Origin: Siphonodentalium dalli
Taxonomy: Eukaryota; Mollusca; Scaphopoda; Gadilida; Siphonodentaliidae
Assembly: GCA_032622095.1 (NCBI GenBank)
Contig: CP136067.1
Coordinates: 78,642,705-78,706,704 of the forward strand
Reading direction: 5' to 3'
DNA length: 64,000 nt
Below, in pieces: positions 23,043-34,705 of this stretch (position 1 is its first letter; each line of letters begins with the position of its first letter). The notes beneath the pieces are model-generated. The model was not told where the DNA came from. It saw only the letters and a list, made by a program, of their open reading frames with translations, and did no database searches. Both the position numbers and the translations under genes were made by a program.

Positions 23043-23590
23043 GACACACCGGGCTGACCATGGTTCTTCGGCCCGGTGTGAGAAAATTTTGAAAACTATA
23101 CAAGAAAATCGCAAATCCTAGCATCTCGACTGGCCTCAACTGAAGCTTTCCTGGTGTTGGAAATTTCAAACGTTATACCCCTCCTCAGGTTGGTAAATTC
23201 TCCAACTGATAACCATTTCAGTCCACAAGTTTGACCAAATGTAGTAATATATTGTTTTTAAAACTAATTAGCAGTTTTGTATTGGCCACGGGGGAGGGAC
23301 CATGACACACCGGACCTACCATGGTTCGGCCCGGTGTACGAAAATTTTGAAATTTGAACATGAAAACCGCAAAATCCTAGCATCTAGACTAGCCTCAAGC
23401 CTTCCTAGAGGTGGAAATTTCAAACCTGACACCCCCACTTAGGTTGGAAAATTTCCAACTGATGACAATTCCAATGACAATGTTGACCAAATGTATGACA
23501 CTATTGCTTTCTTAAATTAATTAGCAGTGTTTAACTGCCCACGGGGTAGGGACCAGCAGGACACAAGCTTTCCAAGTGTTTGAAATTTCC
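23043..23590 (+). repeat. Tandem repeat, about 261-bp unit
   Basis: Two full units start at 23043 and 23304 and a broken third starts near 23557. Shared blocks: GACACACCGG, ACCATGGTTC, CGGCCCGGTGT, AAAATTTTGAAA, CTAGCATCT, TTAGCAGT and a closing CCACGGGG(G/T)AGGGACCA. Within each unit, ACACCGGGC and GCCCGGTGT can pair as a hairpin around ACCATGGTTC. Confidence 0.85.
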
Positions 23591-25480
23591 AACCTATTGA
23601 AATTTACAATAGCTATAGTGTTCGGACCACTGTGCTATGTGGGGCTCACTGTTCAGGCGCGACCTAATTCGTTTACGTCATAGAGACTACATGTATTCGT
23701 AAGACATGTGGCGTCGGCATGCATACAAGAAACTATATTATCTTGTAAGTCGTTGATATATAAAACTCTTTGCTGTCGTTTACGAAAGTATAGTCCTCGG
23801 TCCACCTCAAGGTTCTCCCGCGAACGTTCTAGTTTAAAAGCGCATGTATATATCAGTCAACTGAGCCAAAGTCTCTCGAAAGAGATATAACAGACAACAG
23901 ACCGTGCATGTATAAATATCTGTATCGATAGATTGGCACATGTGATCGATTAGAGGTCGATGAGTTGGTGAGTCGTGCTGTGATCTGGTATGAAACCCGA
24001 TCTGTTGGAATAAAGTAGTTTATTTTCGTCAAAGAAAGAACTTATTTGTTTTAGTACAAGTTTTTAGAATATTTTCTCAAGGCACGGAATAAGAAAGATT
24101 GGTCGATAGCATTTTGTATCGACAGGGTAATCCTTTTTTTAACATTGCGTCTATGGGACTATACATCATCCTTTTTTCCAGGTAGTTGGAAATTTTGCAT
24201 TGTTGGGAGAGGGGATTTCTTGAAAATTTATGCTATTGAATATGCGATGGTTCCAGCAGTTGCATTTAACATTTTATTCCGTCGTGACCACAGGCTTTAT
24301 TCATTTGGAGCTATTTTAATGCCATAATTAATTCGACCTGCATGAGTAAATACCAATGTGAGAAGAACCGTTTGTTGAAGCAAGTTGGCCTTGTCCAGAT
24401 CGTCAGTTACGAACGGTGGGCCATTAACATTAATAGTGTTATTCCTGCTGGGGACAGTGCTGGGAGTGTATGTATAGGAGTGGAATACTATTTGTTTTCT
24501 TTTTACATATAGCAGTAAATTTATTATTTGCCAAAAATGGCGAGGGGATGGTGAATATTTAACCCGGTTTTCAATTTGTATAATTTTAGCTTTTTCGAAC
24601 CTTTTCATGTTCTTAATATTGTTCCTAAAAATGATCTTATACTGACTCGCTTATTAAAATTGGACCAGACAGTGTTCTCGACCAGGCAGTGTTCTCGACC
24701 AGGCAGTGTTTGTGATTCTGGTAGGGATTTAAATTAAGTTACATGCATGTAATGATAATACGTTTCGATAAATCTAGTGAATCTGCTATTGAAGCATCCA
24801 GGTACTCCCAATATTTTGGATCACAATCGTGTTCTCATCTATAGGATATTCCTAATATAATATGTTTTTTCATAGAGAAAATATCAAACGATATATATAG
24901 TTTCGAGGAGTCAAATTCTAAATCGTGCCAGCGTCAGCGGAAGATATTATTTGTGAACATTATACGCATATCCTCCTCCTTTGGAATTATTGACAGGGGG
25001 TAAAAGTCAGGAATCGTTAATTTATCGGAGAATGGGGTTCAATGTGGGTCACACTGCAGGCCATTACAGACGGCGATGTGAGTGTCGCGATTTTTGCGTC
25101 ACAATATGCTTGTGGAAATTCTGTCATCATATATACGTTGGGCGTTGCCATCTGAATAGGCCTTAAAACATAATACACCATACTCGTCGATGATGTCGAG
25201 TATTTTCTACGGATATATACTTCGAATATTGTAATGAGATATGGAGATTGAATGGCTATATATTTACAGTTGACGTCGGAGTGCCTGGATTCGTTTCAAT
25301 TCTCGCACGATATAGCATGCTGAGGGTTATAAAAATCAGGTTGAACCATATATTCAGATTGAGTGTCCGGAAGTTGTAGGTTACGAGTCCGCAATTTGTT
25401 GCCACCTGAGGATTGTGGGCTTTCCTCTTCAAATCGAAGATTCCCATCGCTACCATATACTGCTGTATCGAACAAGTCAT
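23590..25480 (-). pseudogene. Degenerate LINE (2A remnant, endonuclease, RT)
   Basis: Read on the - strand from 25480, a hydrophobic stretch ends in 'SMLYRARIETNPGTPTS', a decayed 2A-like peptide (usual core D-x-E-x-N-P-G-P) of the kind found at the start of ORFs in several invertebrate LINEs. Next come endonuclease traces (YWEYLDASIADSLDLSKRII, followed by a damaged GD(L/F)N site near 24760). Then the linker 'SPRHFWQIINLLLY' and 'VTDDLDKANLLQQ' (24608-24297), then RT text such as CYRPIFLIPCLEKIF and an INDLQDNI/HADATCL pair near 23730, where YADD has become HADA. Frame breaks run throughout, so it cannot make RT. No ORF1 is recognised. It is the sister of the + strand fragment at 19546-20835. 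Confidence 0.85.
24663..24710. repeat. 17-bp triplication
   Basis: GACCAG(A/G)CAGTGTTCTC occurs twice and is followed by a truncated third copy, inside the LINE endonuclease-to-linker region. It adds to that copy's frame damage. Confidence 0.9.
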
Positions 25481-26149
25481 GTCAGTGTTTTGATATGTGA
25501 TTCGATATGAGTATCGGGGAGCGATTGGGTCTTGGGGCCGTATATATTATAGAGGTGATTTGGTGTTGCCATATGCCACCCGTAAGTTGCACTGCTGTTT
25601 GGGAGAGAATAATTCAGTGTGTGCGGTCGGTTGATGGAATCTTACAGCAAGTCTCCTGAATGCGAATGTATATTGTCAATTATAATTGTCACACACATCA
25701 ACCCATTAAAGATGGATTATCTCTTCATATAACAATTTTGAAATAGTTTCGTGGGTACAGAATAATTAATATGAATTGAAGACCCACGTCCCGAAACACT
25801 TCTATCAATTAATATTGATTTTATTTCGAATATTTTATTTTAAACTGAGATGATAAAGTGGGACACTTTATTATTCCATGTTTAGAACAGACCATTCAGT
25901 CGATACCATATACCGATAGAGATCATGTTTTGGTTATTCGAATGATATTCCAGTATTGCGCATTTGCTATAGAGGGTATCGAATAACAAAGCTCATACCC
26001 GAAACGTCTTCCGATGTGCTTAGATATTATAGCAGTTCGCATTACCAAATCGTTGGAGAATTCAGAGCGCTCCGGAAGTAATCGGTTGTTTTTCTCATGC
26101 CGACAACATTTAACTAGATTCGACTTCAAATTTACACATGTTACTTTCC
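25481..26149. other. No gene recognised
   Basis: AT-rich sequence without landmarks. The - strand frame 26129-25923 has no recognisable domain. Confidence 0.35.
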
Positions 26150-26345
26150 ATCAATGGGTGGCTTTTGACCCGCTCATCACGAGCGCGTGAGAGCGTGAAA
26201 CTCCATGACAATCGCGTCGTGAATGTTACGCAGGTCACGTCACAATACGACGGATCGGATCGCGCTGATTGGCTCCGCGCCGCCAGTTACTGATTAAAAC
26301 CTCAGATACTTTCCCCACTTCGATTGCGGCTCTGGAAACTATACG
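26150..26345 (+). promoter_or_regulatory. CpG-rich, CCAAT-bearing promoter-like island
   Basis: A patch clearly richer in G+C and CpG than its surroundings. It contains GGTCACGTCAC (CRE-like on the opposite strand, about 26234-26243), an inverted CCAAT box (GATTGG, 26267-26272), CTCCGCGCCGCC, and a GATTAAAAC word about 20 bp further on. An ATG at 26351 opens a 69-codon frame (26351-26560) of unknown type. The arrangement resembles a core promoter with a short first exon. No downstream exon is recognised, so a non-coding transcript or a chance GC patch is equally possible. Confidence 0.35.
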
Positions 26346-26561
26346 ACGAAATGATAATCAATTTTTCCTTGTCTGATCCCCCATCAACTGTCTATCGCCG
26401 AATGATCGTGTTTGATGTTCCGCTATCGAGCAAATCTGTCCGCATTGTCGACGGACAATTTGTTACGACTAACAAATTTCTACGTCAGATTAAAGTTACA
26501 CCGTGTATCTTAAATCATAATAAGATTGAAGCATGTAGTGCAATAACGATTTATTACTAAA

Positions 26562-27490
26562 CCAACTTGACCAAGTGTTATATAGATGAGCACTGCATTT
26601 AGGTTCTTCATACTTTCATTATATTATTAAAGCTGGAAATAGTGACAATCACCATAGACAAAATATGCTTAGATATCTCAGGTAAATACACACACATGAA
26701 TACATTCGCTATATAATAACGAGAGCGGGTTATTCGTAACAGAATTCCACACACAACTGAATAAATCCCTTCACTTCCATGTATCGTGTTGTAAACTACA
26801 ATTCCAACAACTCCATCATATTGTGGGGGAACAAATTGAACAACACATGCAGGTCGTGAACCGTTTATAGTGATGTATTTAATCTTTATTTACTATCGCA
26901 GGTTTGTAGAACAGTATACAGTAAGATTTAGTTACAAATGGCACGAAGTTATACAACGATCGTCAGCCTCAGCCCCTGCCACATTTTAAGTCATTCCTCG
27001 CATGTTTGAAATTAACCGAATTTTACGCCACACGAAATGGATTCGACATTAAAACAGCAACTACAATAAAATCATCATCGCACATGATCAGACGAGAAGA
27101 CACCGTTTAGAAAACAACTTCGGAATACATCAGTTATAGGTGCTGATGGTCATCGGCGCACCATAAACCGTTTACTGAGGCCAGAATTACATAAGTGCGG
27201 TTCTGTTTTGTCATTATTAATCAGATCTAATAATTAATAAGGAATGAGGTCTGATCATCCAGTAAATTAAAGAACAAGAATTCGATGTTAAATATAACGC
27301 ATTCATGCCCACGACCGACCGTTATTATTCAATTGCACTGGCCTCCGACAAGAACATATATTCAGTTAGAGGTATCTATATCTTCCTAATATAACAACAT
27401 GCGCTGAGCATCCCACGAGCGCCCAACTCTCATACCTCTGACGTAGGTTTTCCGTGCAATTTAATTATGCTAACATCTGGCGGATGAGTG
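26562..27490. other. No gene recognised
   Basis: Non-coding, AT-rich; no repeats with a partner in the window were noticed. Confidence 0.35.
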
Positions 27491-27497
27491 TACCCAC

Positions 27498-27840
27498 GCA
27501 TTATCTGCTTATAATTTAATTTGCTTTAGGTAAATAATCTGCTTAGAATCCCTCAGTTTGAGTCGATAATGTGCTGAAAATGAGAGCGTTTTAGTCACAT
27601 TTTCTACTCATAATGAGGCGATTCTGAGCAGATTATGTGCGGACAATGACACAAATGATCCAACTCACGACTTTTCAGGTGTACGCTCTTTAAAATGTGT
27701 TTTCACTTTGGCCCGCGCCACAAACCGAAATAACGGGCATGAGTCCAATATCTGCTTATTTGAGAATCAACCGATCACATTATGTACATATTTCGTATTA
27801 TAGGTCGATTATGTGCGTATTTGTGCGAGGCTATGTTGAA
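27498..27840 (+). mobile_element. Family X repeat, copy 2
   Basis: Collinear with 44680-45006. Shared blocks: ATCTGCTTATAAT, CTGCTTAGAATC, TTTTAGTCACATT, CTACTCATA, GATTCT(G/A)AGCAGATTATGTGC, CCAACTCACGACTTT, CAGGTGTACGCTCTTTAA, TGTTTTCACTTTGGCC, CGCGCCA, AATAACGGG(C/T)A and CGATTATGT(G/T)CGTAT. No coding. It corresponds to one arm plus centre of the foldback at 1289-1891, so it may be a shorter derivative. Confidence 0.8.
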
Positions 27841-29031
27841 CCCAGAGAGGGATGCAGTGGTGATCAAACACTGCATGACCTTTAAGCAAAGTATGTTTAT
27901 TCACCAGTAGATAAATCTTGCTTTCATGCTTTTCATTCACAGAAGACATCCGAGAATACACCGAATGTGCAAAATTATATATATGGCCCCGTGACGATGC
28001 AACGGGGCGTGTGTTTCATTCGAGGAAATAACTATATTTATTACATGATCCTATCCTTATTCTATTCAATAAACCCATTCTATAAATTGATATTAAACGT
28101 TCGTTGCATGACAGGAAATAGTGCCAGGTGACCTTTGACTTCCGGTTTGTCGTTTGTTTACATTCCGTAGGCTACGTCTCAAAATATTATGACTTCGATG
28201 TATTTTTCCAACAACTCTAACGAATGATGAGTTTAAAAAGTTATTTAATTAAATATACGTCATTAAATACGTCAAAGAGTCTTTATTTATCTGGGACTAT
28301 TAGGTCTGGACAGAGCCTTTGGCTCGTTTTGTAAACTCGTTTTGTAAATTCCGCTATAAACTGGAGACTCGTTGTAGATCCTCTATAAAAATAATATACA
28401 ATTTACCATTTCATGTTGAAACTTTTGGCTTGCCACGTTTGTCGTTCTAATCAATTTATAATTCACTATGATATTACATTAATCATATCAAAGGATATGC
28501 CTCGCATGTTTCGCAAGGAATTTATGTCACGGCGATGAGGGTGAACTATGCTACAATGTATAGTAACTTCTGCTTCTGATCGCCATTTAGCAGCCATCTT
28601 GGACACAATTGGCTAATTCTGATAACAGCTGCATGATATGTGGTGATTCCCATGCTTGTCCTACTAAACTCTACTCAATTAATTTTCCAATCTTTATACG
28701 AGAGGCTAGTTTCTTTAAAAAAATCATATTGCATTGCGTAATTATTTTTGAGAGCTCGGTCAGTGCTGCATGCATGCTGGGACCCCAGAAATGACATACT
28801 GTGTTAACAAATTAAAAGTTATCGTGGTTGGAGAGAACTGTCGAGTTGCAACCAATTATAAATAAATATATTTTTAAAGGAAAAAAACAATCTACCACCT
28901 CGGTCGTCCATTATTGCCAGCAGTATATCTTCTGGTGTGATGTCTAAATGCTAATTTGCAACACTGGCAGTCGTAATGGACACAACAAGTAAGAAATACT
29001 GCCGCAAATTGTCTGTATACCAAGATGACGA
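27841..29031. other. No gene recognised
   Basis: Short frames only. A GATCCTATCCTTATTC..ATCTCAAAATA(T/C)TATG wording at about 28046-28190 has a shorter echo at 59789-59826, suggesting another small dispersed repeat. Confidence 0.35.
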
Positions 29032-29157
29032 AGTCAGTTTCATAGCAGCAACGATTATCCTTATTTATCATCAATATAAAAACATATAAACCAGAGTCAG
29101 TTTCATAGCAGCAACGATTATCCTTATTTATCATCAATATAAAAACATATAAACCAG
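29032..29157. repeat. Two tandem 63-bp copies
   Basis: AGTCAGTTTCATAGCAGCAA.. to ..AACATATAAACCAG is duplicated exactly, head to tail, with a 63-bp period. Because 63 is a multiple of three, the - strand open frame crossing it is lengthened without a break; that frame is not a recognised gene. The exact identity implies a recent duplication. Confidence 0.95.
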
Positions 29158-29276
29158 AGTGGCTTGTCGTTGAGTAGCAAAAAATAATACTAAAGATTGA
29201 GCCATGAACTTTAATGCACGTATCGCTAATGACATGCATGTAATGTTACATTATTATATTATTATAGATGCGTGTC

Positions 29277-29807
29277 TTAAAGATACTGGCGGCGTTGGCG
29301 GTGGGTATATGCTGTTAAAATATTCACCTCCGTCAAAAACCGCCATAAACAGAAATAATAGTAAAATATAGACAGACTTTGTTCTTATACCAATCAGAAA
29401 TATGGCATAAGCAGTATGTTATTTTCAAATGTTTTTCCTTTGTTATGTAAACAAAAGCAAAAAAACGTTACAGAACCTGGCTTTTGTTTAGATCCGGATA
29501 TGGTAAACATAAAAAGCGTTTTTTTTTACTGTTTTCCTGATATGGAAATAATAAAGAGCGTTTATATCTGTTGTGTGTGATTAACTAATATAATTGCGCT
29601 GTGTTATGTAAACAGAAGCAAAACTTCTGTAACACGAGCAGGCTCTTGTTTACGTCCACCACCGTACGTCTTGACGACAATATACTATTTACGCGCTGAT
29701 ACTATTCGGCATATGAACAAAACTATATATATTTTAATATTCCTTCCGTTGATGGCGATTTGAACAAATATAAATATTTCTGCAACGAACGCCGCCCGTG
29801 CATTTAA
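29277..29807. mobile_element. TTAA-bounded MITE, copy 1
   Basis: About 531 bp, flanked by TTAA on both sides, with imperfect terminal inverted repeats (AGATACTGGCGGCGTT / ATGCACGGGCGGCGTT). A sister copy at 53703-54228 matches along its whole length. It contains AACATAAAAAGCGTT and GATAAAGAGCGTT-like motifs and two AAAACGTTACA(G/A)AA(C/T)CTGGCTTTTG / GTAACACGAGCAGG words. No coding. TTAA target use points to a piggyBac-type transposase acting in trans (inference). Confidence 0.85.
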
Positions 29808-31723
29808 GTGTCATACTGTTTTAATATAACCGCAGTCTGAGCTATACAAGGTTTGTGCTGGTTCTAGCCCCGACATGGGTGAAAAATTTTCAGTTGAGGG
29901 ACATCTCAATGTGCCATTCCGAACGATAAATGCACATTTCGATAAGAAATGAGATTTATTCACGCACAATTAATTCAATTACTTAGTTTCGTCACCTTAT
30001 GAATACAGGTATGGAGAAAATTATTTACAATATATTCATTATTTACAATAACATGTGGACTCCCGGTGATAAAAATGATCATTATTATCTCTGCGCTATA
30101 ATATAAGGTAAAATTAATCAATATAAACAGACATGAATCCGCAGATTTGTATGCAGCAATGAACACTCATACCGAGTCAATGTCTCCATAAATCCGATAT
30201 ATATATATTTTTTTTTTTTTAATTTAATTTATTTATTGCTCTTTTCTTTCCTTAACAACAAGCCCTGTGATATAAACTCTGTTCGTTATATGTTGGTCTT
30301 GCAACCAGTCGCATCCTTAATATATTGTCCGGCGGTGGGTGGGTAAACTATTCAATTAACGCGTGAATGCACCTATTGCACGGGAGTTTAACAAATAGTC
30401 GCATCTCATTTTTTCTATACACAATATGTAAATTTCTGTTCGTAATAAACACAAGTAATCAATTCAATATTCACAAAATTGCTTGGTGGAAAAATTATCT
30501 CAATACCTGACAAAGGTGTGAAATTGTCTACGGAAAGATATTCGGTTGCGTCGAATGATGAACGAAAACATCGCCTTTATATCCACCAGAGCGATGAATG
30601 GAGGATAATAGCCGGTTTGGATTGTTTAGCTTCACGTCAAAACGTCCGTCTCGCATTGTAGTCACCCACAACAAGCCTCACAGAAGTTTAAATCTCAAAT
30701 CTCTACCTTCAAGCGAAGATACCGATCTGATTTATATAAAGTTCTTTGATGTATCCGCGCGACGATTTGATCCATTCAACACCTCCAAAACTTTGACTGC
30801 GAACCTATAGGCTGAAGTCAACAAGATTCTGTCATTGAACATCCTTAATTAACAATCGATTGCCTATTTTCGATTTAAATTATTTCATCCTGTATTACGC
30901 GTGCGTTCGGCGCGCGGTTTCTCATTTGAGAGCCTATTTGTGAATTAAGTGATGGCAATTGTGGTCAATAACTCTTAGCTGTTAATTATACCGTTGACTC
31001 TATTTGTGACACCATATCCACAAATCTGGTTATGTAATTTTTCTTGCGATGTCAATTCTCGAACAAATTGACTCCTTGGCAGTATATATAGTCAAAACGA
31101 CAAATAAAAATACCGTCAGTTAAAATGGTTCTGTCCACATCGAAGTGAATTCAGTTGAGATAATCAGTTGAGGAAATTATATATACTTCTCTTACATACT
31201 CCAAGATGCGTGCATTCATCCATCAGTACTCTTAAGCTGTTGAAAAGGCAACGATGTGTGCCGAAACCGGTATATAGATGTATGTACATACATGTATAAT
31301 TGTGTAATATCGTACCGATGTTGTCATCTTTAGTAGTGGTCTGGTGGAACAGAGACACAGCAGATCATCGGTATATGCATGTATCTAAAACTGAAGACAA
31401 TGCATCCACATTCTTCACTCCCTTGACGTGCAAGCGATACACCAGTCTTAACTTTTAAACACTTTTATATACTCGGTCCGATTGTATTGATATCACCACC
31501 CATCTAGTATTGGGAAACTTGGTGGAAATCCGCCTGTATATAGTTTTCAGCAATAAATCCATCTTCTCAATATACTGTTTTCCCCTCATAAAGTTTTAAA
31601 AATAAAACCTCCATCAGTAACTTGCTCAATATATTATTTATATATATATAGTTCCAATTATGCACGATACATCACAAACACAACATTGAAACTGATGTGG
31701 TCGTTTTATATGTCGAGATTAAC
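29808..31723. other. No gene recognised
   Basis: AT-rich. Overlapping frames at 30479-30810 have protein-like composition in two different frames but no family landmarks. Confidence 0.3.
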
Positions 31724-31806
31724 TGTTGCCCAGATGGTAACGTGTCAGATAACGGTTCATATAACACAAGCAAAAGACGAGGCCGCTGGTTCGATTCCCA
31801 TCTGCA
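31724..31806 (+). repeat. tRNA-like sequence (SINE head or pseudo-tRNA)
   Basis: TTGCCCAGATGGTAACGTG resembles an A box and CTGGTTCGATTCCCATCTGC carries a perfect B box (GGTTCGATTCC), about 60 bp apart. The 5' GCCCAGATGG and 3' CCATCTGC ends are partly complementary. The middle does not fold as an evident anticodon arm, so this reads as a tRNA-derived SINE head or pseudogene rather than a working tRNA. Confidence 0.5.
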
Positions 31807-32217
31807 TCGGATGTATTGTATTGAGTTTTACATTTAGAACGAAAAATTTCAGTTTCATTGTATAGTTTCCGTATAGTGTACCATTGGGATTTGTGTTGTT
31901 ATTCACTATATGTTGTGCCAACACCTCGTCGAATGAAGCGACATCTGTAAGAGCAATACTGTTATACATGGTAGTTTTGTAATTCTTAAAGTAGAAGACA
32001 ATCATGTATATTATGTGGAAGCCGACATGAAGCTTATACTTTATAATAGAGGGTCTGGTTTTGGTTTGTTGTGGAGGTTTAATTTCACTGAGAATTCATT
32101 CCAGTGCACGTAGAAACCGCCGACACCGGTGATCAACTGACCAACTTACCATGTTACACACATCTAGCGGGTAAGACCTTTTTCAGGGCACAAAAACATC
32201 TCCGGATTCTTTTGAAA

Positions 32218-32433
32218 ATGTCCCTAAAGGCTGCAGTACTTTTTTGTGTGGTTGTATACTCCTTTCTCTTTGCAGCGTATAATGATCAATTGAACGAGTG
32301 CCCTATTGGCATATTTATGAGTTACGGTTTGGAACAAATTCTTACGAATCAATCAATATGTGGAAATCCCCGAATTCCAATCATGTCATGCAAAGTTATG
32401 ACTTCGGTGTTCGTAAAATGTTTTCCGAAGTAG
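32218..32433 (+). CDS. Candidate small secreted Cys-containing peptide
   Basis: An ATG at 32218 opens a 71-codon frame to TAG at 32431-32433. The first 20 residues have the shape of a signal peptide: Lys at position 4, then the hydrophobic core AAVLFCVVVYSFLFAA. The remaining roughly 50 residues contain four cysteines (NEC, SIC, MSC, VKC). No family is recognised. The frame is open upstream to about 32104, so an exon boundary before the ATG is possible. No partner exon or promoter is identified, and such a pattern can arise by chance. Confidence 0.3.
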   Translation: MSLKAAVLFCVVVYSFLFAAYNDQLNECPIGIFMSYGLEQILTNQSICGNPRIPIMSCKVMTSVFVKCFPK

Positions 32434-32852
32434 TCGTAAAAAGTGATTTTTTTTTTAATTCCCACAAGTAACTCAACTGCAAATGGTATATACTGCCAGG
32501 GGGAACTGCGGGACACAACGTAAATTTTGTCCTTATTCATTTAGGGGGGGGGGTTGTCGGAAAAAATTTGCATGTAATTTTTTTCCAAATATGTATTTTC
32601 AGACTCACAACTTCAATTTTCTCTCATTTTATAGAATATGGATTAACCTTAATATCCAAATCATATATACATGAGTAGTACAATCCACCTAAAACAATTT
32701 TGGATATCCACTGTCTTGGTTTACATGTGATATTGACCCCATTAACCCTCCTAATAATGCCGACTATGTCAGTGTCTACCAGTCGAATGCAGAATTCTAC
32801 CCTGCGATCGCTTATCTGGCAAATTTTTACTGCAGAACTATCCCATGTATTA

Positions 32853-33335
32853 AAGGTACTCAATCCGAACAGAGGGTCCACATCTCAACAGATTCCAACA
32901 ACAACAATCCGATCAGAGGGTCCTATATTACTATTTCTTTGGTTTTGGGGGTAAAAAATATTTGATTCGAGTCGAGGAACCCATCAAACAAAGCTCAGAG
33001 TTATTAGATATTGATTTTTGAAATTTGTTAGTTTCTCGAGATGAGTACTAATAATTGCCGTCAGTTTCGTAACCTGCGCGAGATGTGTACACCAAAACAC
33101 TTTTCAAACAGACAAGGATGGATAACTCTAAAATCAAGTGGTAATAATAACGCAATTTTGACTGAGTTATGGGCCAGAAAGTATTCCCGACAATGAAAAA
33201 TAATAGATTTCTAAAATCGATATCTAACAAATCTGAGCTTTGATGGGTGACTTCCTCGACTCGAATCAAATATTTTTGACCCCCGAAGCCATTAAAATAG
33301 TAATTGAGAGGAGTTTTATCGGATTGAGTACCTTT
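32853..33335. mobile_element. Foldback element with about 150-180 bp arms
   Basis: The left arm (about 32853-33033) and right arm (about 33184-33335) are inverted copies. Paired blocks include TAAAGGTACTCAATCCGA, TTTGGGGGTAAAAAATATTT / its mirror, TTTGATTCGAGTCGAGGAA, CCATCAAA, AAGCTCAGA and GTTAGATAT. The left arm has an extra duplicated 'AGAGGGTCC' stretch. The open frame on the - strand (33473-33048) runs through the right arm and shows no known domain. Confidence 0.8.
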
Positions 33336-33664
33336 AAACAATTTCTCCTCCAACGGTATCAGAAAACAGTTATATGCGGGTATCTCACTCATCTCATTTG
33401 CATCTTTTTCAAAGTCGAGGTAATGACTAGTTGTCATTTTTTTAAAGTGCATACAAAGCGTTGCGATCACCAATATACATGTTTGTACATGTCATGACAT
33501 CACGATGTACAAATCTGCGTTCTACTGGTAGACAATGACCATTTTAGTCATAATAATCTAAACTAAGTTACCAAGCACCTTCTCGTGAATTGTATGCTTC
33601 TGTGTTTTTTTCGGTTTCCAGTCAAACCGAGTTGTTGTCCGGCTGGGGTAGATTTGATTTTTCT

Positions 33665-33758
33665 GGGGGGGGGGGGGGGGGCAAATGATCAGTGGAAAAA
33701 CTGTTTTGCTGTTTTTGGGGGTGGGTACCCAAACCGAAGAAAACAGTCCCCCCCCCCC
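33665..33758. repeat. Poly-G and poly-C tracts
   Basis: A 17-base G run at 33665-33681 and a roughly 10-base C run near 33750 face each other about 70 bp apart and could pair. They inflate apparent open frames here. Confidence 0.85.
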
Positions 33759-33915
33759 CTGATACTGCATGTATATAAGTTTCCCAATGCCGAAAGCACA
33801 ACTTCTACGAAAAACATATCAACACACATGACAATAGCCCATTGCATATTGTTATTTGTTTTTGTTGAGTCATTGCAGATGACGAAATGTTAGTAATTGT
33901 TCACTGTGAACAGTT

Positions 33916-33917
<2 letters not shown>

Positions 33918-33962
<45 letters not shown>
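33918..33962. repeat. (TA)n microsatellite
   Basis: About 22 TA dinucleotides, roughly 750 bp upstream of the Hox2 start codon. Confidence 0.95.
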
Positions 33963-33964
<2 letters not shown>

Positions 33965-34509
33965 CAAACCCTCTAGTTAGATGCATTCTGGTGTCAGAAC
34001 CTTTCTAGTTTATTTTATTTTTCAAACCTCTTTATTCCATCGACTGCTATTTCGTGTTCCTTGTTTCATATACGCAATAATGAGACATGCTGTTTCTGTT
34101 TACAATATAGCATCATTTACACACTCGATGTGTCCATGTGGTGACGATTATTTTAACTAGCATACAAATCTAGATAATCCAAAATCTCCTCTTTATATTA
34201 AGACTGACAACGTCAATACTGTCGTACACATTTGGGGTGCCATCAACATATATAACATTATAATGCACGAAATCGACGCACAATATGGTCGCAGAAATCG
34301 CAACCAGCATCTAATTAGTGAAATATGTGTTTCTAACATAAAACAAAACCCTACTTATTATTTCTGATCTCATCTACAGATAAGCTATTGTCGCTGCATT
34401 CAATACCACACACCGACGAATGGCGTGAATAAATTCAATTACTACCAGTGTGGCATCCCGCAGGAAGGTACGTCCCATTTTCGTCCACTTGTCAAACCTC
34501 GAGATTTAT

Positions 34510-34705
34510 GAGCCATCATTGGTTTCTCTGAGTCACGTGACGCATCAGAAATCAGATGGAGGATATATTGATAACTAGTGTTACTCAGCTACTACAAATA
34601 CACCGGCATGACAACTTAATGGGATGCTATAAGATATATTGTACGTGGTTCAGTGTTGTGTTAAAGTAGAGAAAGTTTACGCGTTCACGGTATTCTGTCG
34701 TCGCG
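34510..34705 (+). promoter_or_regulatory. Hox2 5' flank / putative promoter and 5'UTR
   Basis: Immediately upstream of the Hox2 ATG. A dense cluster at about 34529-34546 overlaps TGAGTCA (AP-1-like), CACGTG (E-box palindrome GTCACGTGAC) and TGACGCA (CRE-like). A weak TATA-like AAGATATATTG follows at about 34629. The start context (GTCGCGATGG) has a purine at -3 and G at +4. The transcription start is not visible in sequence alone. Confidence 0.4.

Noticed and set aside
28892-29239. 115-codon - strand frame with an internal 21-residue repeat
   Set aside because: The repeat is just the 63-bp tandem duplication; the rest has no protein landmarks.
33048-33473. 141-codon - strand frame
   Set aside because: It crosses one arm of the foldback at 32853-33335; most of it is repeat, and no domain is seen.
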